A stretch of DNA of 64,000 nucleotides. Origin: Cacajao melanocephalus (Eukaryota > Chordata > Mammalia > Primates > Pitheciidae). The position numbers and the translations under genes are program-made. Shown here one piece after another: positions 49,471 through 64,000 of this stretch; position 1 is the stretch's first letter, and each line of letters begins with the position of its first letter. The notes below the pieces were generated by a model. The model ran no database searches and had not been told where the DNA came from. It saw nothing but the letters and a program-made list of their open reading frames with translations. The DNA lies in contig CAUYLG010013901.1 of assembly GCA_963573385.1 (NCBI GenBank), positions 27,718 through 91,717 of the forward strand, given 5' to 3'.

Positions 49471-50045
49471 TTTAAAAATTATTATACTTTAAGTTCTGGG
49501 GTACATGTGCAGAACGTGCAGGTTTGTTACATAGGTATACACATGCCATGGTGGCTTGCTGCATCCGTCATCTCCCTGTCATCTACATTAGGTATTTCTC
49601 CTAATGCTATCCTTCCGCTAGCCCCCCACCCCACTGCTATCCCTTCTCTAGCCTCCCAACCCTAAACAGGCTCCGGTGTGTGATGTTCCCCTCCCTGTGT
49701 CCATGTGTTCTCATTGTTCAACACCCACTTATAAGTGAGAACATGTGGTATCTGGTTTTCTGTTCTTGCGTCAGTTTGCTGAGAATGATGGTTTCCAGCT
49801 TCATCCATGTCCTTGCAAAGAACGTGAACTCATCCTTTTTTATGGCTGCATAGTATTTCATGGTGTGTATGTGCCACATTTTCTTTATCCAGTCTATCAT
49901 TGGTGGGTATTTGAGTTGGTTCCAAGTCTTTGCTATTGTGAACAGTGCCACAGTAAACATACATGTGCGTGTGTCTATAATAAAACGATTTATAATCCTT
50001 TGGGCATATACCCAGTAATGGGATTGCTGAGTCAAATGGTATTTC
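49471..50045 (-). mobile_element. L1 (L1P-type) 3' end, antisense
   Basis: Starts attatactttaagttctggg and runs through tccatgtccttgcaaagaac to ccagtaatgggattgctgag. Relatively little diverged. Confidence 0.93.
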
Positions 50046-51589
50046 CAGGTACAACTACTTACTAGCCTGAGAGAAGAGCCCTGCTATGTCTGACTCATGC
50101 CATTTTGTGAGCTCAGTGACTGTCCTCAGCAGAAAAGACTCTCCTCTTGTTTGAATGGGTGCTCCTTCCTCACTGAGCGCCCTGGGAGGAGCCAGGACTG
50201 CAGCCTCATAAGTGCAGGGCTGACCTTGCACCGAGAGGGGAGTCAGGCCTTGTTAATCCACTTCTGGGTGCCAGAGTTGTGTGGCTTGGTTAATTAAGCC
50301 TTGTGCAGCCATTCAGATGTGATTCTTCATTTTCACTTAATTCCCTGATCAGAATGCCAAGGATACAAATTAAAATTTGCCACCTTGTCTGAGAGGAGTA
50401 GGGAGAAATGGACGGGTAATGGGAGGAGAAGTTATTGGCAGAGGTTCATAAATGTCACTTACTGTATTAAGTGGTGTGAGCAGCTAATTATCAAATGGTT
50501 TCAGAGCGAAAAGTCTATTTTCTTACAAAATGTGAAAATGAAAAGTAGAGTGAAATGATTTGGATCGTGCAATCAGCACCTGGATATTTAATTTGCAAGT
50601 ATGTAGTACTCTATAACCTTCGGGCCAAAGTAATTAGTACTTTAAAATAGGAAAATATTAATCCTCCTGTCTTTGTTTTTTATCCAAAAAGCGATGGGGT
50701 GTAGGAAGCCCACTCTTTCTTTGTCCCAACATTTAATGAAATTATAAGCAGGTGCTGCAGTTTGCCAGTCCTGATGCCTGACTACAATAGGAATGTTGAA
50801 GTGTGTAATGATTTTGTTCTTGCACCTCTGGAATTTTATATTCACTTCTCTTGGGAGCTTGTCTTATTTTGCCTGAAGAGTGTTTAGCATTGATTATCCA
50901 GCATGCACTGAGAGGGTTCCGCTTGTGAGCTAAATTTATTCCTCTCTTCCTCTCTCCCAGCTTCCCATCCTCCCTCCTATCCCAACATTCAATATTTATT
51001 GAACTCCAATTCTATTTCAGGCGTTGTGGTTGGACACTAGTTTTAGGAACCCAGTCTTTTTCTTTTCCCCAGTTACAGCATTGCCAATTACTTTGAATCT
51101 TTCCATCTTGACGTATAGTCCTGCTTAGGCGCTCCCAGAAAGAAAATGTCACTCAGAATGGCAGGAGCTTAGTATGCGTGGAAATCTGTGATACGTTCCC
51201 TACTAAAAATAGCGTTTTTCTCTGGCAAATCAGTTATCCCGTTTGTAATTCTAACATGAAGCTTAGCTGGGAATCTAAATATGCCATTAGGTGACTTGAT
51301 TGCCACCTCGTCTCAAGCCCCATCAGAGCTGTAACTTTGCTCTATCCTGCTGAGTTATTTTTGACAAAGAGCATTTCCTACGTGTGCGTGGTGGTTTATC
51401 TTTTACGTTGCTTATTTATAGGCTGTCTCTTACAGGGACGATTTGAGGAAGGAATATTTCCTTTGATTTTTATCAGGCTCCTTGACTGTGGTTATCATGG
51501 AGGTGGACCAGGAGGAGGGAGGAACTGGGCAGGACTGGCTGGTCCTGGAAACTTCTAGGAGTGTGGTCTGCCCACCGTGTTTTAGTTCC

Positions 51590-51740
51590 AGCCTTGCTCT
51601 GGGCCTGACCACTGCCACACACCTCTCGCCTGTGATCTTACTTAATTCTCACAACTCTCCCGTTTTAGACCAGGAAGCTGAGGTTCAGTCAGGTTTATTG
51701 GTTTTGCCCAAGGCCACAGAGGTAGTAATGGATTCGGCTT
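51590..51740 (-). repeat. MIR fragment, antisense
   Basis: The phrases gaccaggaagctgaggttca and tttgcccaaggccacagagg. Confidence 0.6.
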
Positions 51741-52272
51741 AGGCCTGAGTGCTTTCAGTCTTTTCTTCTATTGACCGAACAGCTTTTTAAAAAGACTAAG
51801 CTTAGATTTTCCAGAGAGTCAAAGACCATAAGACAAAAAAGAAGTCCAGGCCTATGTCTGTTTCCTCTGATTAGAAAAAGCTTAGCACTCTTTTTGGATG
51901 CTCCCAACACTGCCTCTAAACTGTCTCGAAATTGTGTTTGTACAAAGTAAGTATTCCATGAGTGTTTGTCAAATTGAGGCTTTTAAATTTGTGTGTTGAG
52001 TAGTTTTTTATGTGCCAACCATATGGTATATTTTTACAACTACTCTTTTTATTCTTTATAAACACTGCAGAGAAATGATTTTGTTCCTCATCTCTAAAAA
52101 TCTGAAGCCCAGGGAAATAAATTAAACACCTTATTCAAGGTTCTTTTGCTCATTTGTTCTTTGATTGGGTTGCTAGTTCGTACATGCAGTACTTTAAAAA
52201 AAGTAATTAATAGATTGATGAATCCAACAGATTGTTGCTGAGGGCTCAGCATCCAACAGATTGTTGCTGAGC

Positions 52273-52698
52273 TTTAGAGGGCACAGAGATTGAAGAGTTG
52301 TCAGAGCCAGTGAGGGGCCTTCCCTACAGCACTGTGGTAGACCCAAGACTCTTGTTTGCTGGACACTAGCAAGTAAGAGACTTGGCTTTTGTCCTTATAG
52401 AGCTTACACAAGCAAAACACAACTCTGTGCACTGGAAATTCTGTGATTCAACACTGTGGTCAGAGCTGTGAAGGGACAAGGGTCTCTGTTAAAGAATCTT
52501 GGAGAGGACGCTTCTAAGGGAGGCTTATTAAGCTGAGAGCTGGTGATGAGCATTTTGGGTGGGCAGCATGCACAGGAGGTGGGAAGGGATGTGAGCACTT
52601 GAGGACTCAAAGGAGGACCAGGCTGGGATAGGAGGTTTAGAGGGCACAGAGGTTGAAGAGTCGTCAGAGGCAGCGGGGCCTTCCCTACAGCAGCACTG
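52273..52698 (+). repeat. Local direct duplication of about 62 bp
   Basis: tttagagggcacagagRttg through ccttccctacagcactg occurs at 52273-52334 and again at 52636-52698 with a few differences. A shorter word, aacagattgttgctgag, is also tandem at 52227 and 52256. Confidence 0.9.
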
Positions 52699-53099
52699 CC
52701 TCCATTCTTCATCCTGAAATTCTAATTTTCTTCACAACACTCAAGGCTGCTGGAAACTGCCTTATTTTTTCAAATGAATGTTGTATTTTATCTTACCCAC
52801 CTAGGCAGTAAGTGCTGTGAGTGCAGGGACCTCCTGTCTTGCTCACTGATTCATCCCCGGTGCCTCCAACAGTGCCTGGCACAGTGGGTGCTGCTGTACA
52901 ATGGTGTGCTTGGTGGAAATCACTTGCAGAGAAGATTTGAGGCTCTAAGGTACTTGATAGCAAAGATTAGGAGGAGGTGCAGGCTTCCTCAATCCCAAAG
53001 ACAACGCCATGTGTTTCCAGATGCGATGTGGCCCCGCAGCCTACCCAGCTCCCTCCAAGGATGCCTTGTGGCTGCGACACCCTCGCAGGGAGGTTCTGT

Positions 53100-53345
53100 T
53101 TGATGGAAGGACAGGGTTTGATATGGGAAATGACGCAGCTACAAGCTAAGGAACATCAAGGGTTGCTGGCAACACCAAGCTGGCATGGAACAGATCCTTC
53201 CCTGCGGAAGGAACCATCCCTGCCAACACCTCGACTTGGTACTGCTGGCCTCCAGAACTGTGAGGATATACATGTTTGTTGTTCTAAGCATCCAGCTGAT
53301 GGTACTTGGCTACATAGGAAAGTACCCGGGGAAACAAGTACACCT
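53100..53345 (+). mobile_element. MaLR-like LTR 3' fragment
   Basis: The phrases tggcctccagaactgtgagg and ttgttctaagcatccagctg match the MLT1-like 3' end. Confidence 0.5.
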
Positions 53346-53569
53346 CCCTAAGCCACAGCTTGTGAAGCAGAACCCGAGAGCAGGTGGGGAGCTGCATTTT
53401 ACATCTTCAGATGGTTCTGGTCATTCTGATGCTTCATAGTTTCAGAACTTCTGCAGGAGAGCAGAGTACCCCAGTGACGCCTCCTCTACTTGGTTCTGAG
53501 TTCACAAGAATCCTGGTCTAAGGCTGCAGACCTTCCGTGCCATCTCCCCTACCTCAGCGTTTTTATCCA

Positions 53570-53760
53570 CTGCAGCTCCGAGCCCTTGCCGGCTGGAGGA
53601 TCCTCCTGAAGACCTTCGCTTCCCTACTCGGCTGCCTATCGTTTGCATGAGCTGACACCTTCGTCTTGGCCTTCTGGCCTCCGAGCTGTGAGGTGACACA
53701 TTTCTAGTGGTCGAAGCCACCTGCTTTGTGGTACTTTGTCACAGCAGCCACAGAATACAA
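53570..53760 (+). mobile_element. MaLR-like LTR 3' fragment
   Basis: The phrases tctggcctccgagctgtgag and tttgtggtactttgtcacag match the same 3' end. A second copy close to the previous one. Confidence 0.5.
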
Positions 53761-54649
53761 ATGCAGTTCTCCATTTCAGTGCTGGGCAGCTGATGTTCCC
53801 CGGAGGGTGCGTCTCTCCTTAGCCAGAAACCCATTTATGCAGTGTCACATGCGGTAAACATGGTGTTTACTACAAATCGCCAGCTGAATTGTGGCGCCGT
53901 CCTGACGCAGCCTCTCTTCACCTCCGTGCTGGTGCCTGCGTGGGACGTCTCCCCTGTCCGTCCTGGAGCTCTCCACTTCTTCCCGTCTTGTCGCCAGCAC
54001 CTGAGTCCCAGCCATTGCCATTTCCTTTTTGTCCTCTGACACCAACTTCACGCCGTCCCTGACCCTCCAGTCCATTCACACACCAGCCAGAGGTACCTTT
54101 TCAGTGAACCTGGGTGGGTCACCTGTACTGAAAAACTTTCGCCAGCGTCCTCCCATTCCCTGGTAAAACCCAAATCCCCACCGTGGCCTGCAAGCCTCCG
54201 TGTCAGATGCCTACGGCCGTTTAGCCTGAATTGGTGATATTTTGTGTTCACGTGATCATGATCATCAGATATCTGCAAGGTTGTTATGGATAAGACAGTA
54301 AAACGGGACATCGATGGAAATTGTAGGGAGATAAATGTCAGCTAATTATGAAGGCCTTTCTACTTCTCCAAGCTCTCCTATAAGGGGAGTTAGCCTGGAG
54401 GGGCAGCTAGCTCCCCATTGTAGGGGAGCACATAGCAGAGACTGGGGACTACCTGGCAGAGAAGATGTTAAGAAAACCCAGATATTGGTTGGAAAGATGA
54501 CTTAGCTGACATCCAAGGTTTATTCCATTTCTGAAGCCACCTTTACATTTTCCATCCTGCAGTTCTTTCCTCTGTTCATCTCCTAACCTTCAAGTAGAGC
54601 ACAATTTGCCTTTTCAAATAAGAGTTTCAGATGTTATCTCTCTACCTAC

Positions 54650-55165
54650 CTGTCTGTCAGTCATTCATCCACTCATCTATCCATCCATCCATCTACCCAC
54701 TCACCCAGCACTTGTTCTTCTACCTACCCATGTGCCATCCACTTACTCACTCACCTATCCATCATCTCATTCACCCACCTACTCATTCACCCATTCATTC
54801 ACTCATCTTTTTCACCCACCCATTCTTTCATTCATCTATTCATCCATCCATTCTTCTATCTACTCATCCACCCATCTGCCCATCTATCAATTTGCCCATT
54901 CACCCACCCGTCCACCTATCATCCATCCATCTATATATTCATCTACCTACCTATCTATCATCCATCCTTCATCTACCGTCCAGTCTTCCATCTATCCAAC
55001 CAGCCATCTATCTACCCATCTATTCACCTACCCATGCATTCCTCCATTTTTCCATCTATCATCCATCCATCCATCGATTCATCCATCCATCCATCCCTCC
55101 ACCCATTTATCCATCCTTCTATCTATCCATTCATCTATGCAGCCATCCACCCAGCCATCCATGTG
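54650..55165. repeat. (CATC)n microsatellite, about 0.5 kb, interrupted
   Basis: Mostly catc/cacc/catt tetranucleotides with drifting phase. Open frames on + rich in Pro-Ser-Ile-His come only from this composition. Confidence 0.95.
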
Positions 55166-55359
55166 TTTATCATGGTTCCCCTGCATCTTCTTTTCTTTGC
55201 CATAAAGAATGATATCAAGAAAGACATGACAGACGTAACAAAAGCAACAACAATGATAAGTCACGTTTTCCAGCATCTGTTCTGTGTCAGGCACTGGGCT
55301 ATGTGCTTCATGCATGCCGTTTTGAGGCAGTAGGACAGATGGTACAGCAGGGCTCTGGA

Positions 55360-55560
55360 GACACATGTTATGGGTTCAAATCCCAGTTCTGTCATTTAAT
55401 AGTTATGTGACTTTAAACAAGGTGCCTCAGTTTCTTCACCTGTAAGAGAGACGTTAATCACCTCCCTTATAAGATTTTCTTGTGAGGACTGAATGGCTTA
55501 ATATATATATATGAAGCGATTAAAACAAAGCCTGATCATAAGAGGCACTATGACTAATCC
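55360..55560 (+). repeat. MIR, sense
   Basis: The phrases gttcaaatcccagttctgtc, gtgactttaaacaaggtgcc and tcagtttcttcacctgtaag. Confidence 0.85.
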
Positions 55561-55564
55561 TCTC

Positions 55565-55730
55565 AATGACTCTCATTTGATGTGAGTGATAATATTCTCA
55601 CTTAGCCAGCAGGGAAACTGGGCTCAGAGACATGAATAACCCACCTGAGCTCATGCGGTTCCTGCCAGGTAAAGCTGAAATTGGAAGCTAAGTTACTGTG
55701 ACTTCCAAGCCCATGCTTCTAAACGTAATG
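55565..55730 (-). repeat. MIR fragment, antisense
   Basis: The phrases cagggaaactgggctcagag and aagcccatgcttctaaac. Confidence 0.65.
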
Positions 55731-56020
55731 AAATATCGCCTTCCAGGGAAACTTGATTAGGATATGTATAAAATGGAGTTAGGGAAGCACAGGAAGGATT
55801 TGAGGCAGAGAGAGGAAGTCTCACTTCTCCTTTTTGCCTCTTCCAGGGCTGACCATTCTGTCAGGTCTGGCAAGTGGGTAGAGTAGGGAGGGGACGATGA
55901 TGTAGACATGCTAGGAGGGAAGAGTCAGTGGCATCTGTCTGCATCTGTACCCACTTTAAGGAGTAGCTTGAGGCCTGGAGAGGGGAGGCCCAATCTCACT
56001 TCTAAACATAGAAATCTTTA

Positions 56021-56308
<288 letters not shown>

Positions 56309-57845
56309 GACATAGAAATGTTTAAGAGGAAAAATATGAGCAAGGAACGATGCAAACTGCTGACCTCTTTTACCTTACAGTCTAGGTTTTACCAAACTAG
56401 AAATTTAATGGTTTATCATAAGTCTTATTGGTGTTTAGCTCACGTAGGTGACTACTTTTACTGTCATTTAACCTCTCGTTACAATTTGCACAGCACATAT
56501 ACTCAGGAAGTATTTTTCTCCCCAAATTCCTGTTGTCCATGCCCACAAATAGACAATTTATAAACGTGATTGATGGTCCCAGAGAGGAATCTTGCAGTAT
56601 TATCTGTCCATGGGAATTAGCTTCTGATGAGGAAAATTTCAGTTTTGCTCATAATGAATTGGTTTAGGGGGATCTGTTGTGCGTACACCTGCTACCTTGA
56701 AGATGCCAGATTCCTGTTTTTAAAATGGCCATGGTGACTTCATTTTACTTCTAAATTAATTATCCACCACGTTGATTAACGAGTCTTCTTTCACTTTCCA
56801 GAGAACATTCGCCGCATGTGTATCAAATCCTATCCTAATTTTTCCTGACACCTTGCTTGCCATTTGGTGAGAACTTGATTAATTTTTATGTGAAAAAAGT
56901 AAGATTTTTTTATCATCAGTAGCTAATCAAAGTATTAATCAGTTCTTGGCTAATTTAAGCGGTACTGTTTCCCTTGGGAAGATGTTATCATCGGCAGACC
57001 TGTTCCCAAGGTTTAATAGCTTACATTTAATAAGTGCTTCCTGTGCTGGATGTGGTTCTAAACTCTTGTGTAACGTCAATCACTTCCGAGAGGAATATCG
57101 CTTGTATATGTAGCAAAACTGGCCAGAGAAAATATGTTCATCTTTGAAGCGCAGTGGCAAGATGACATTTTTGTGACCTCAAGAAACGAATGTTCCCTGG
57201 GAAAGCAGTGGGTGAATCCTGCTAACTTTGCTGAGCTGTTGAAGTAGTGAAGACGGCTGAGGGTCGGAGCCCAGCATGTGTAACCCAAAATGTCTCTGTC
57301 CGCCTCATGGGATTGTTAGGGACTTTTAGGGGAATGGAAAAATATCTGTATTTCACTGTTGTCTGAATAATTAAAAATGCCAAAATGCCATAGGGGGCAA
57401 TGGAAATTTAACTCTTCATCAGTGGACCCAATCCTGTATGGAAATGATGAATTCTTAATATTTGTTTTCCTCTCTTGCAGCCCTTTGGGAAATTAATGGA
57501 TGAGAGTTGGCTTCATTAGTGGCATGGTGTTTTAATCGATTTAGGGGGACATTTTCTTTTCTCCTGTGGCTTTGGAACACCCTGACAGTTTTTATCATCG
57601 CCTCTTCTGACAAATTATCCATAGGGATTAACATTAAAAATGTTACAACGAAGAGTGCCTCTGGGACTGTCTTCCCGGGCAACTGGGAACATGAGCTGTG
57701 GGCACTGACTCTACCCTGCAGCCAGGCTTCTGCAAGACAGAAGAACCAAGAATGAGGAAACTACTATTATTTAGGACCAACAAAATGCTAGGCTGTGCTG
57801 TGTGTGCCTTTTGTTTCTTCTCTTCTTTATTCTTTTCTTTCTTTC

Positions 57846-58148
57846 CTTCTTTTTTTTTTTTTTTTTTGAGGCGGAGTCTGTCACTGTCGCCCAGGCTAGA
57901 GTGCAGTGGCGTGATCTCGGTTCACTGCAACCTCTGCCTCCCAGGTTCAAGTGATTCTTCTGCCTCAGCCTCCTAAGTAGCTGGGATTACAGGTGCCTGC
58001 CACTACACTGGGCTGATTTTTTGTATTAGTAGTAGAGACGGGGGTTTCACTATGTTGGCCAGGCTGGTCTTGAACTCCTGACCTTATGATCCGCCTGCCT
58101 CGACCTCCCAAAGTGCTGGGATTCTAGGCATGAACCACCACGCCCAGA
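57846..58148 (-). repeat. Alu, antisense
   Basis: Poly-T 57850-57868, then gaggcggagtctgtcactgt. Ends accaccacgcccaga. Confidence 0.94.
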
Positions 58149-58367
58149 CTCTTCTTTAAACCTGAACAACAGCCTATGAGGGTGGTCGTGATTTTGCTGA
58201 TGTGGAAACGAAGTTCCCTACCCAGGTCCCTTAGCTAGCGAGTGCTTTCACAGCAAACCATCAGTAAAGCCCCTGGTACGGCACCTGACCTTTTCCCCAC
58301 ACAAGCAGCTACAACATTTGCTCATGTAACTTAATGAATGAATGATGGATAAGGTGGTCAAGTAAGA

Positions 58368-59213
<846 letters not shown>

Positions 59214-60629
59214 GCACTCTTTTCCAATTTTCAAAGTCCTTGTTATTGATCTCAGTATTAAGGTCAGCTGATGAGTAGCCTTAATTCTCCTTCGCCATGA
59301 AACCTACCGTGTTTGCAGATCTGGGAATTAGGCTGTGAATGTCTTTGGGGAGGGCACCGTCTTCCCTGCCTCTTAAGGCTTCATTTAAGGTGTGAAATCC
59401 ATTCTGTCTGTCTCAGAGTCGAGAAGGGATTTTGTTTTCTGAGTTTGTATAGCATTGTTTGTTTAGTTCATTTGACATTTAGTCACACACACAATGCCTC
59501 GAGGCAGCTCCTGTGTTACTTTCTTGCTTTGTGACCTGCGAAGCATGGGTTGCATAGGCACATGTTCAATAAGCACTTTGGGAGAAAATGAAAGAAGCAA
59601 ATGAATGAGCTGTTGTTTCAAACTAGGCTAAGTTGTGACTTAAGGGGATGGAAGCTATTTTAATCTAAGATGGTAAAATTTGAGCATCAAAAAGAATAAT
59701 GACTGCAGTTGATGAAAACCCACCAAATATATAAAAATCTTCGATTTCATAGTGTTACTATGCAGAGGCAGGGGCTCCTCCTAGGTTCAGCTAAACATCT
59801 GGACTCACAGGGCACACATGGTCCCTTCTATTCAGAAGGTGTGAGGGGCTGCAACACGGCTTGCTGTGAGGACAGCATTATTCCCTTGTGGGTGTCCTCA
59901 TCACAAGTTGCACAACAGCCTACACAACTGTTTGGGGGGGGGGACCATTTTCCTCACAGGTGACACAGGTAGGTGCGAGGAGATGCAGTCCACATCAAGT
60001 AGGTGCAGGAGTGTTTCTGGCTTAAAATATTCCTTCCCCACAGGTGGCAATATCTCTTGTAACAACTCACAGATATTGCTTCCAAGCTTCCCGCAAGAGC
60101 TATGCCCAGTTCCAAGAGTCACCTCCCTCAGGAAAGTACAAAATATGGCATCCCTGTTAGGTATTTAGTGTATTTACCAGTCTTCTCCATATGTGATTTA
60201 CCAATCTGGCACAATTTTTACCATAAGCCATGTTGCCTGGTAACCTATTTAATGTTCTTCCTCTTAGTAAGTTTCTGGGTATGAGTTAACTAATGCTCAG
60301 ATCCTCAGGAAGCTGAGAAAAGTTTTATAAACCTTTGCTCTCATTTTAAAACATAAAACAAGCTGATAAACAAATCCAAACTCATTAGTCACCATTGAAG
60401 GTTGCTATGACACCAACTCTTTAATTAGAAAATTGACAAAATACAAGAGAAATAATTATACATCTCTGTGAACTTTATGTCAGAGTAACAGAATTGTTGA
60501 TGAAAGTTCTTTTTGAAGAATTTCAGCTTAAAAATGCAGAAGAAGATAGAATTAGACAATTGCCTTTTTAAACCCGTAATGAAATCATGGATCTAGGTAA
60601 CAATTAGAAATTTACAGGAAAAAGACAAT

Positions 60630-61768
<1,139 letters not shown>

Positions 61769-61917
61769 AAAAGGAAATGGATGTTCCAGTCATTAGATGA
61801 ATGGTTGATGAGAAATATTATAATGCAGGGACCATGTTGGCACCACTTGAATCTGTGGATTCGTCCTAGCCTTGCCCTCCAGTCTGGATGTAAAGGAAGC
61901 ACACGGTACTAATATAG

Positions 61918-62470
61918 TACCACTATGGGGGGTCCTCAAGAACTAAAAATAGAAGCAACATATGATCCAGCCATTCCGCTACTGGATGTATATCCAAAAG
62001 AAAGGAAATCAATATATCAAAGAGATATCTGCGTTCTCATGGGTATCACAGCACTATTTACAACAGCCGAAATATGAGATCAACCTAAGTGCCCATCAAC
62101 AGATGAATAAAGAGAATATGGAATAAATACACAATGGAATGTTTTTCAACCATAACAAAGAACAGATTCCTGTCATTTGAAGCAACATGGATAGACCTAG
62201 AGGTCATTATGTTAGATGAAATAAGCCAGGCTCAGAAAGACAAATATCACACGTTCTCACTGATATGTGAGAGATTAAAAAGTGGACCTGGTGAAGATAT
62301 AGAATAGAATGGTGGTTACTGGAGCCCAGGAATGGGAAGGGGTAGGTGTAGATGAAGGAAAACAAGAATATAAATACAAGATATTCATTACCGCTGAAAT
62401 GCACACTTAAAGAAAAGATGGTAAATTGTATATGTATATTTCGTCTCAATTTTTAAAAGTCACTAAAAAC
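61918..62470 (+). mobile_element. Older L1 (L1M) 3' end, sense
   Basis: The phrases aaatagaagcaacatatgat, atatccaaaagaaaggaaat, aagtgcccatcaacagatga and tgaaataagccaggctcaga. Confidence 0.9.
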
Positions 62471-62814
62471 AAAAAAAGGAAAACAAACTGAATGAAGATT
62501 TTAGATCTAACTGTTAGTTTACAGGAAATACAGAGGATAAAGAGAGGTATGGTGACACTCATGGAAGCAATTAGCCAAATCCAGAATGTGGGACATTCTG
62601 CAGGATGCTGGCCTGACTTCCCCAACACATCAATGCCGTAGAAGGAAAGATGGAAGGCCAGAATGTTCTACACTAAAGGGAACTTAACTGGCATTACGGG
62701 ATTTTGTTTGGTTCTTGAATTAAATGTTCAATTGTAAAAAGACATTTTGAGACACTTGAAGTAATCTGAATAATGACAGATAACTAGACATTACTAATTA
62801 TTGGGATTGTTTTA

Positions 62815-64000
62815 ATTTTTTTTATTACATTTTAAGTTCTGGGGTACATGTGCAGATCTTGCAGAATTGTTACATAGATATACACATGCCATGATGGTTT
62901 GCTGCATCCATCACCCTGTCACCTACATTAGGTATTTCTCCTAATGTTATCCCTCCCCAATCTCCCCACCCCTTGCTATCCCTCCCCAGGCCCCCACCCC
63001 CACCAGACCCCAGTGTGTGATGTTCCCCTCCCTGTATCCATATGTTCTCATTGTTCAACATCCACTTATGAGAAAGAACATGTAATGTTTGGTTTTCTGT
63101 TCTTGTGTCAGTTTGCTGAGAATGATGGTTTCCAGCTTCATCCATGTCATTGCAAGGGACATGAACTCATCCCTTTTTATGGCTGCATGATATTCCATGG
63201 TGTATATGTGCCACATTTTATTTAACTAGTCTATTATTGATGGACATTTGGGTTGGTTCCAAGTCTTTCCTATTGTAAACAGTGCCTCAATGAACATACA
63301 TGTGCATATGTCTTTATAATAGAACAATTTATAATCCATTGGGTATATACCCAGAAATGGGATTGCTGGGTCAAATGGCATTTCTATTTCTAGATCCTTG
63401 AGGAATCACCACACTGTCTTCCACAATGGTTGAACTGATTTACACTCCCACCAACAATGTAAGAGTGTTCCTATTTCTCCATATTCTCTCCAGCATCTGT
63501 TGTCTCCAGATATTTAATGATCACCGTTATAGCTGGCATGAGAGTGTGGTTTTGATTTGCATTTCTCTAATGACCAGTGATGATGACGTTTTTTTCATGT
63601 TTGTTGGCCACATAAATGTCTTCTTTTGAAAGGTGTCTGTTCATATCCTTCACCCACTTTTTGATGGAGTTGTTTGTTTTTTTCTTGTAAATTTGTGTAA
63701 GTTTTTTGTAGATTCCGGATATTAGCCTTTTGTCAGATGGGTAGATTGCAAAAATTTTTTCCCATTCTGTTGGTTGTCATTTCACTCTAATGATTGTTCC
63801 TTTTGCTGTGCAGAAGCTCTTTAAGTTTGATTAGATCCCACTTGTCTATTTTGGCTTTTGTTGTCATTGCTTTTGGTGTTTTATTCATGAGATCCTTGCC
63901 TATGCCTATGTCCTGAATGGTATTGCCTAGGTTTTCTTCTAGGTTTTTTATGGTGTTAGGTCTTATGTTTAAATCTTTAATCCATCTGGAGTTAATTTTT
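62815..64000 (-). mobile_element. L1 (L1P-type) 3' end, antisense, runs off the window
   Basis: Starts ttattacattttaagttctg and passes through tccatgtcattgcaagggac, ccagaaatgggattgctggg and tttgatggagttgtttg. It is still L1 at 64000, so its length is unknown. Confidence 0.95.

Noticed and set aside
54606..55212. Open frames of 193-199 codons rich in Pro-Ser-Ile-His
   Set aside because: Pure product of the CATC microsatellite; overlapping frames look alike.
57459..57760. Possible extra exon after the strong acceptor at 57480
   Set aside because: In the phase required after exon 9 it reaches a stop within six codons, and the peptide does not match the expected EVC2 continuation. At most a poison exon.

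Overview
The window is primate nuclear genomic DNA. It carries dimeric Alu elements in both orientations, simian-type L1 3' ends, and older MIR, L2, MaLR LTR, hAT and Tigger fossils. Eight short exons with GT-AG borders and matching phases join into one reading frame of about 305 residues. I recognise this as part of EVC2 (limbin), the ciliary transmembrane protein of the EVC-EVC2 complex that promotes Hedgehog signalling downstream of Smoothened. The gene runs left to right on the + strand. The first exon and promoter lie upstream of position 1, and most of the cytoplasmic coiled-coil exons lie beyond 64000. Several residues differ from the human protein as I remember it, so a non-human simian is more likely than human; I could not check this.

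Layout: intron 1 (part) 1-11181; exon 2 11182-11236; exon 3 14550-14716; exon 4 17450-17518; exon 5 19411-19597; exon 6 23683-23792; exon 7 28023-28076; exon 8 (membrane span) 44737-44871; exon 9 48465-48604; intron 9 continues past the end. Exons 2-7 encode the extracellular/luminal part with four N-glycosylation sequons. Exon 8 encodes the single membrane helix and exon 9 the start of the cytoplasmic tail. The exon numbers assume that one coding exon lies upstream.

Everything else is intron, and at least half of it is interspersed repeat. About 28 Alus or Alu monomers are visible, roughly three quarters of them antisense to the gene. Notable structures are: (i) a nested block at 28722-32125, where an antisense LTR is split by a Tigger-type DNA transposon with TA target duplication, itself holding an LTR-like insert, an L1 tail and two Alus; (ii) an old L1 at 5575-7560 split by two Alus, an MST LTR and a small Tigger-type element; (iii) a 1.1 kb GAT/GGT array at 39151-40290 with a higher-order period near 147 bp; (iv) a 0.5 kb CATC array; (v) a 190 bp TTCC tract grown from an Alu tail; (vi) several minisatellites, one of which forms a perfect p53-family consensus site.

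I saw no tRNA, rRNA, CRISPR, second gene or processed pseudogene. I did not find a wholly new system. The best leads are regulatory: the p53-type decamer array in intron 5, phased E-boxes in intron 3, nuclear-receptor-type sites in a transposon-borne LTR, G-rich motifs next to exon 6 with its weak donor, and a compact G-quadruplex motif in intron 7.
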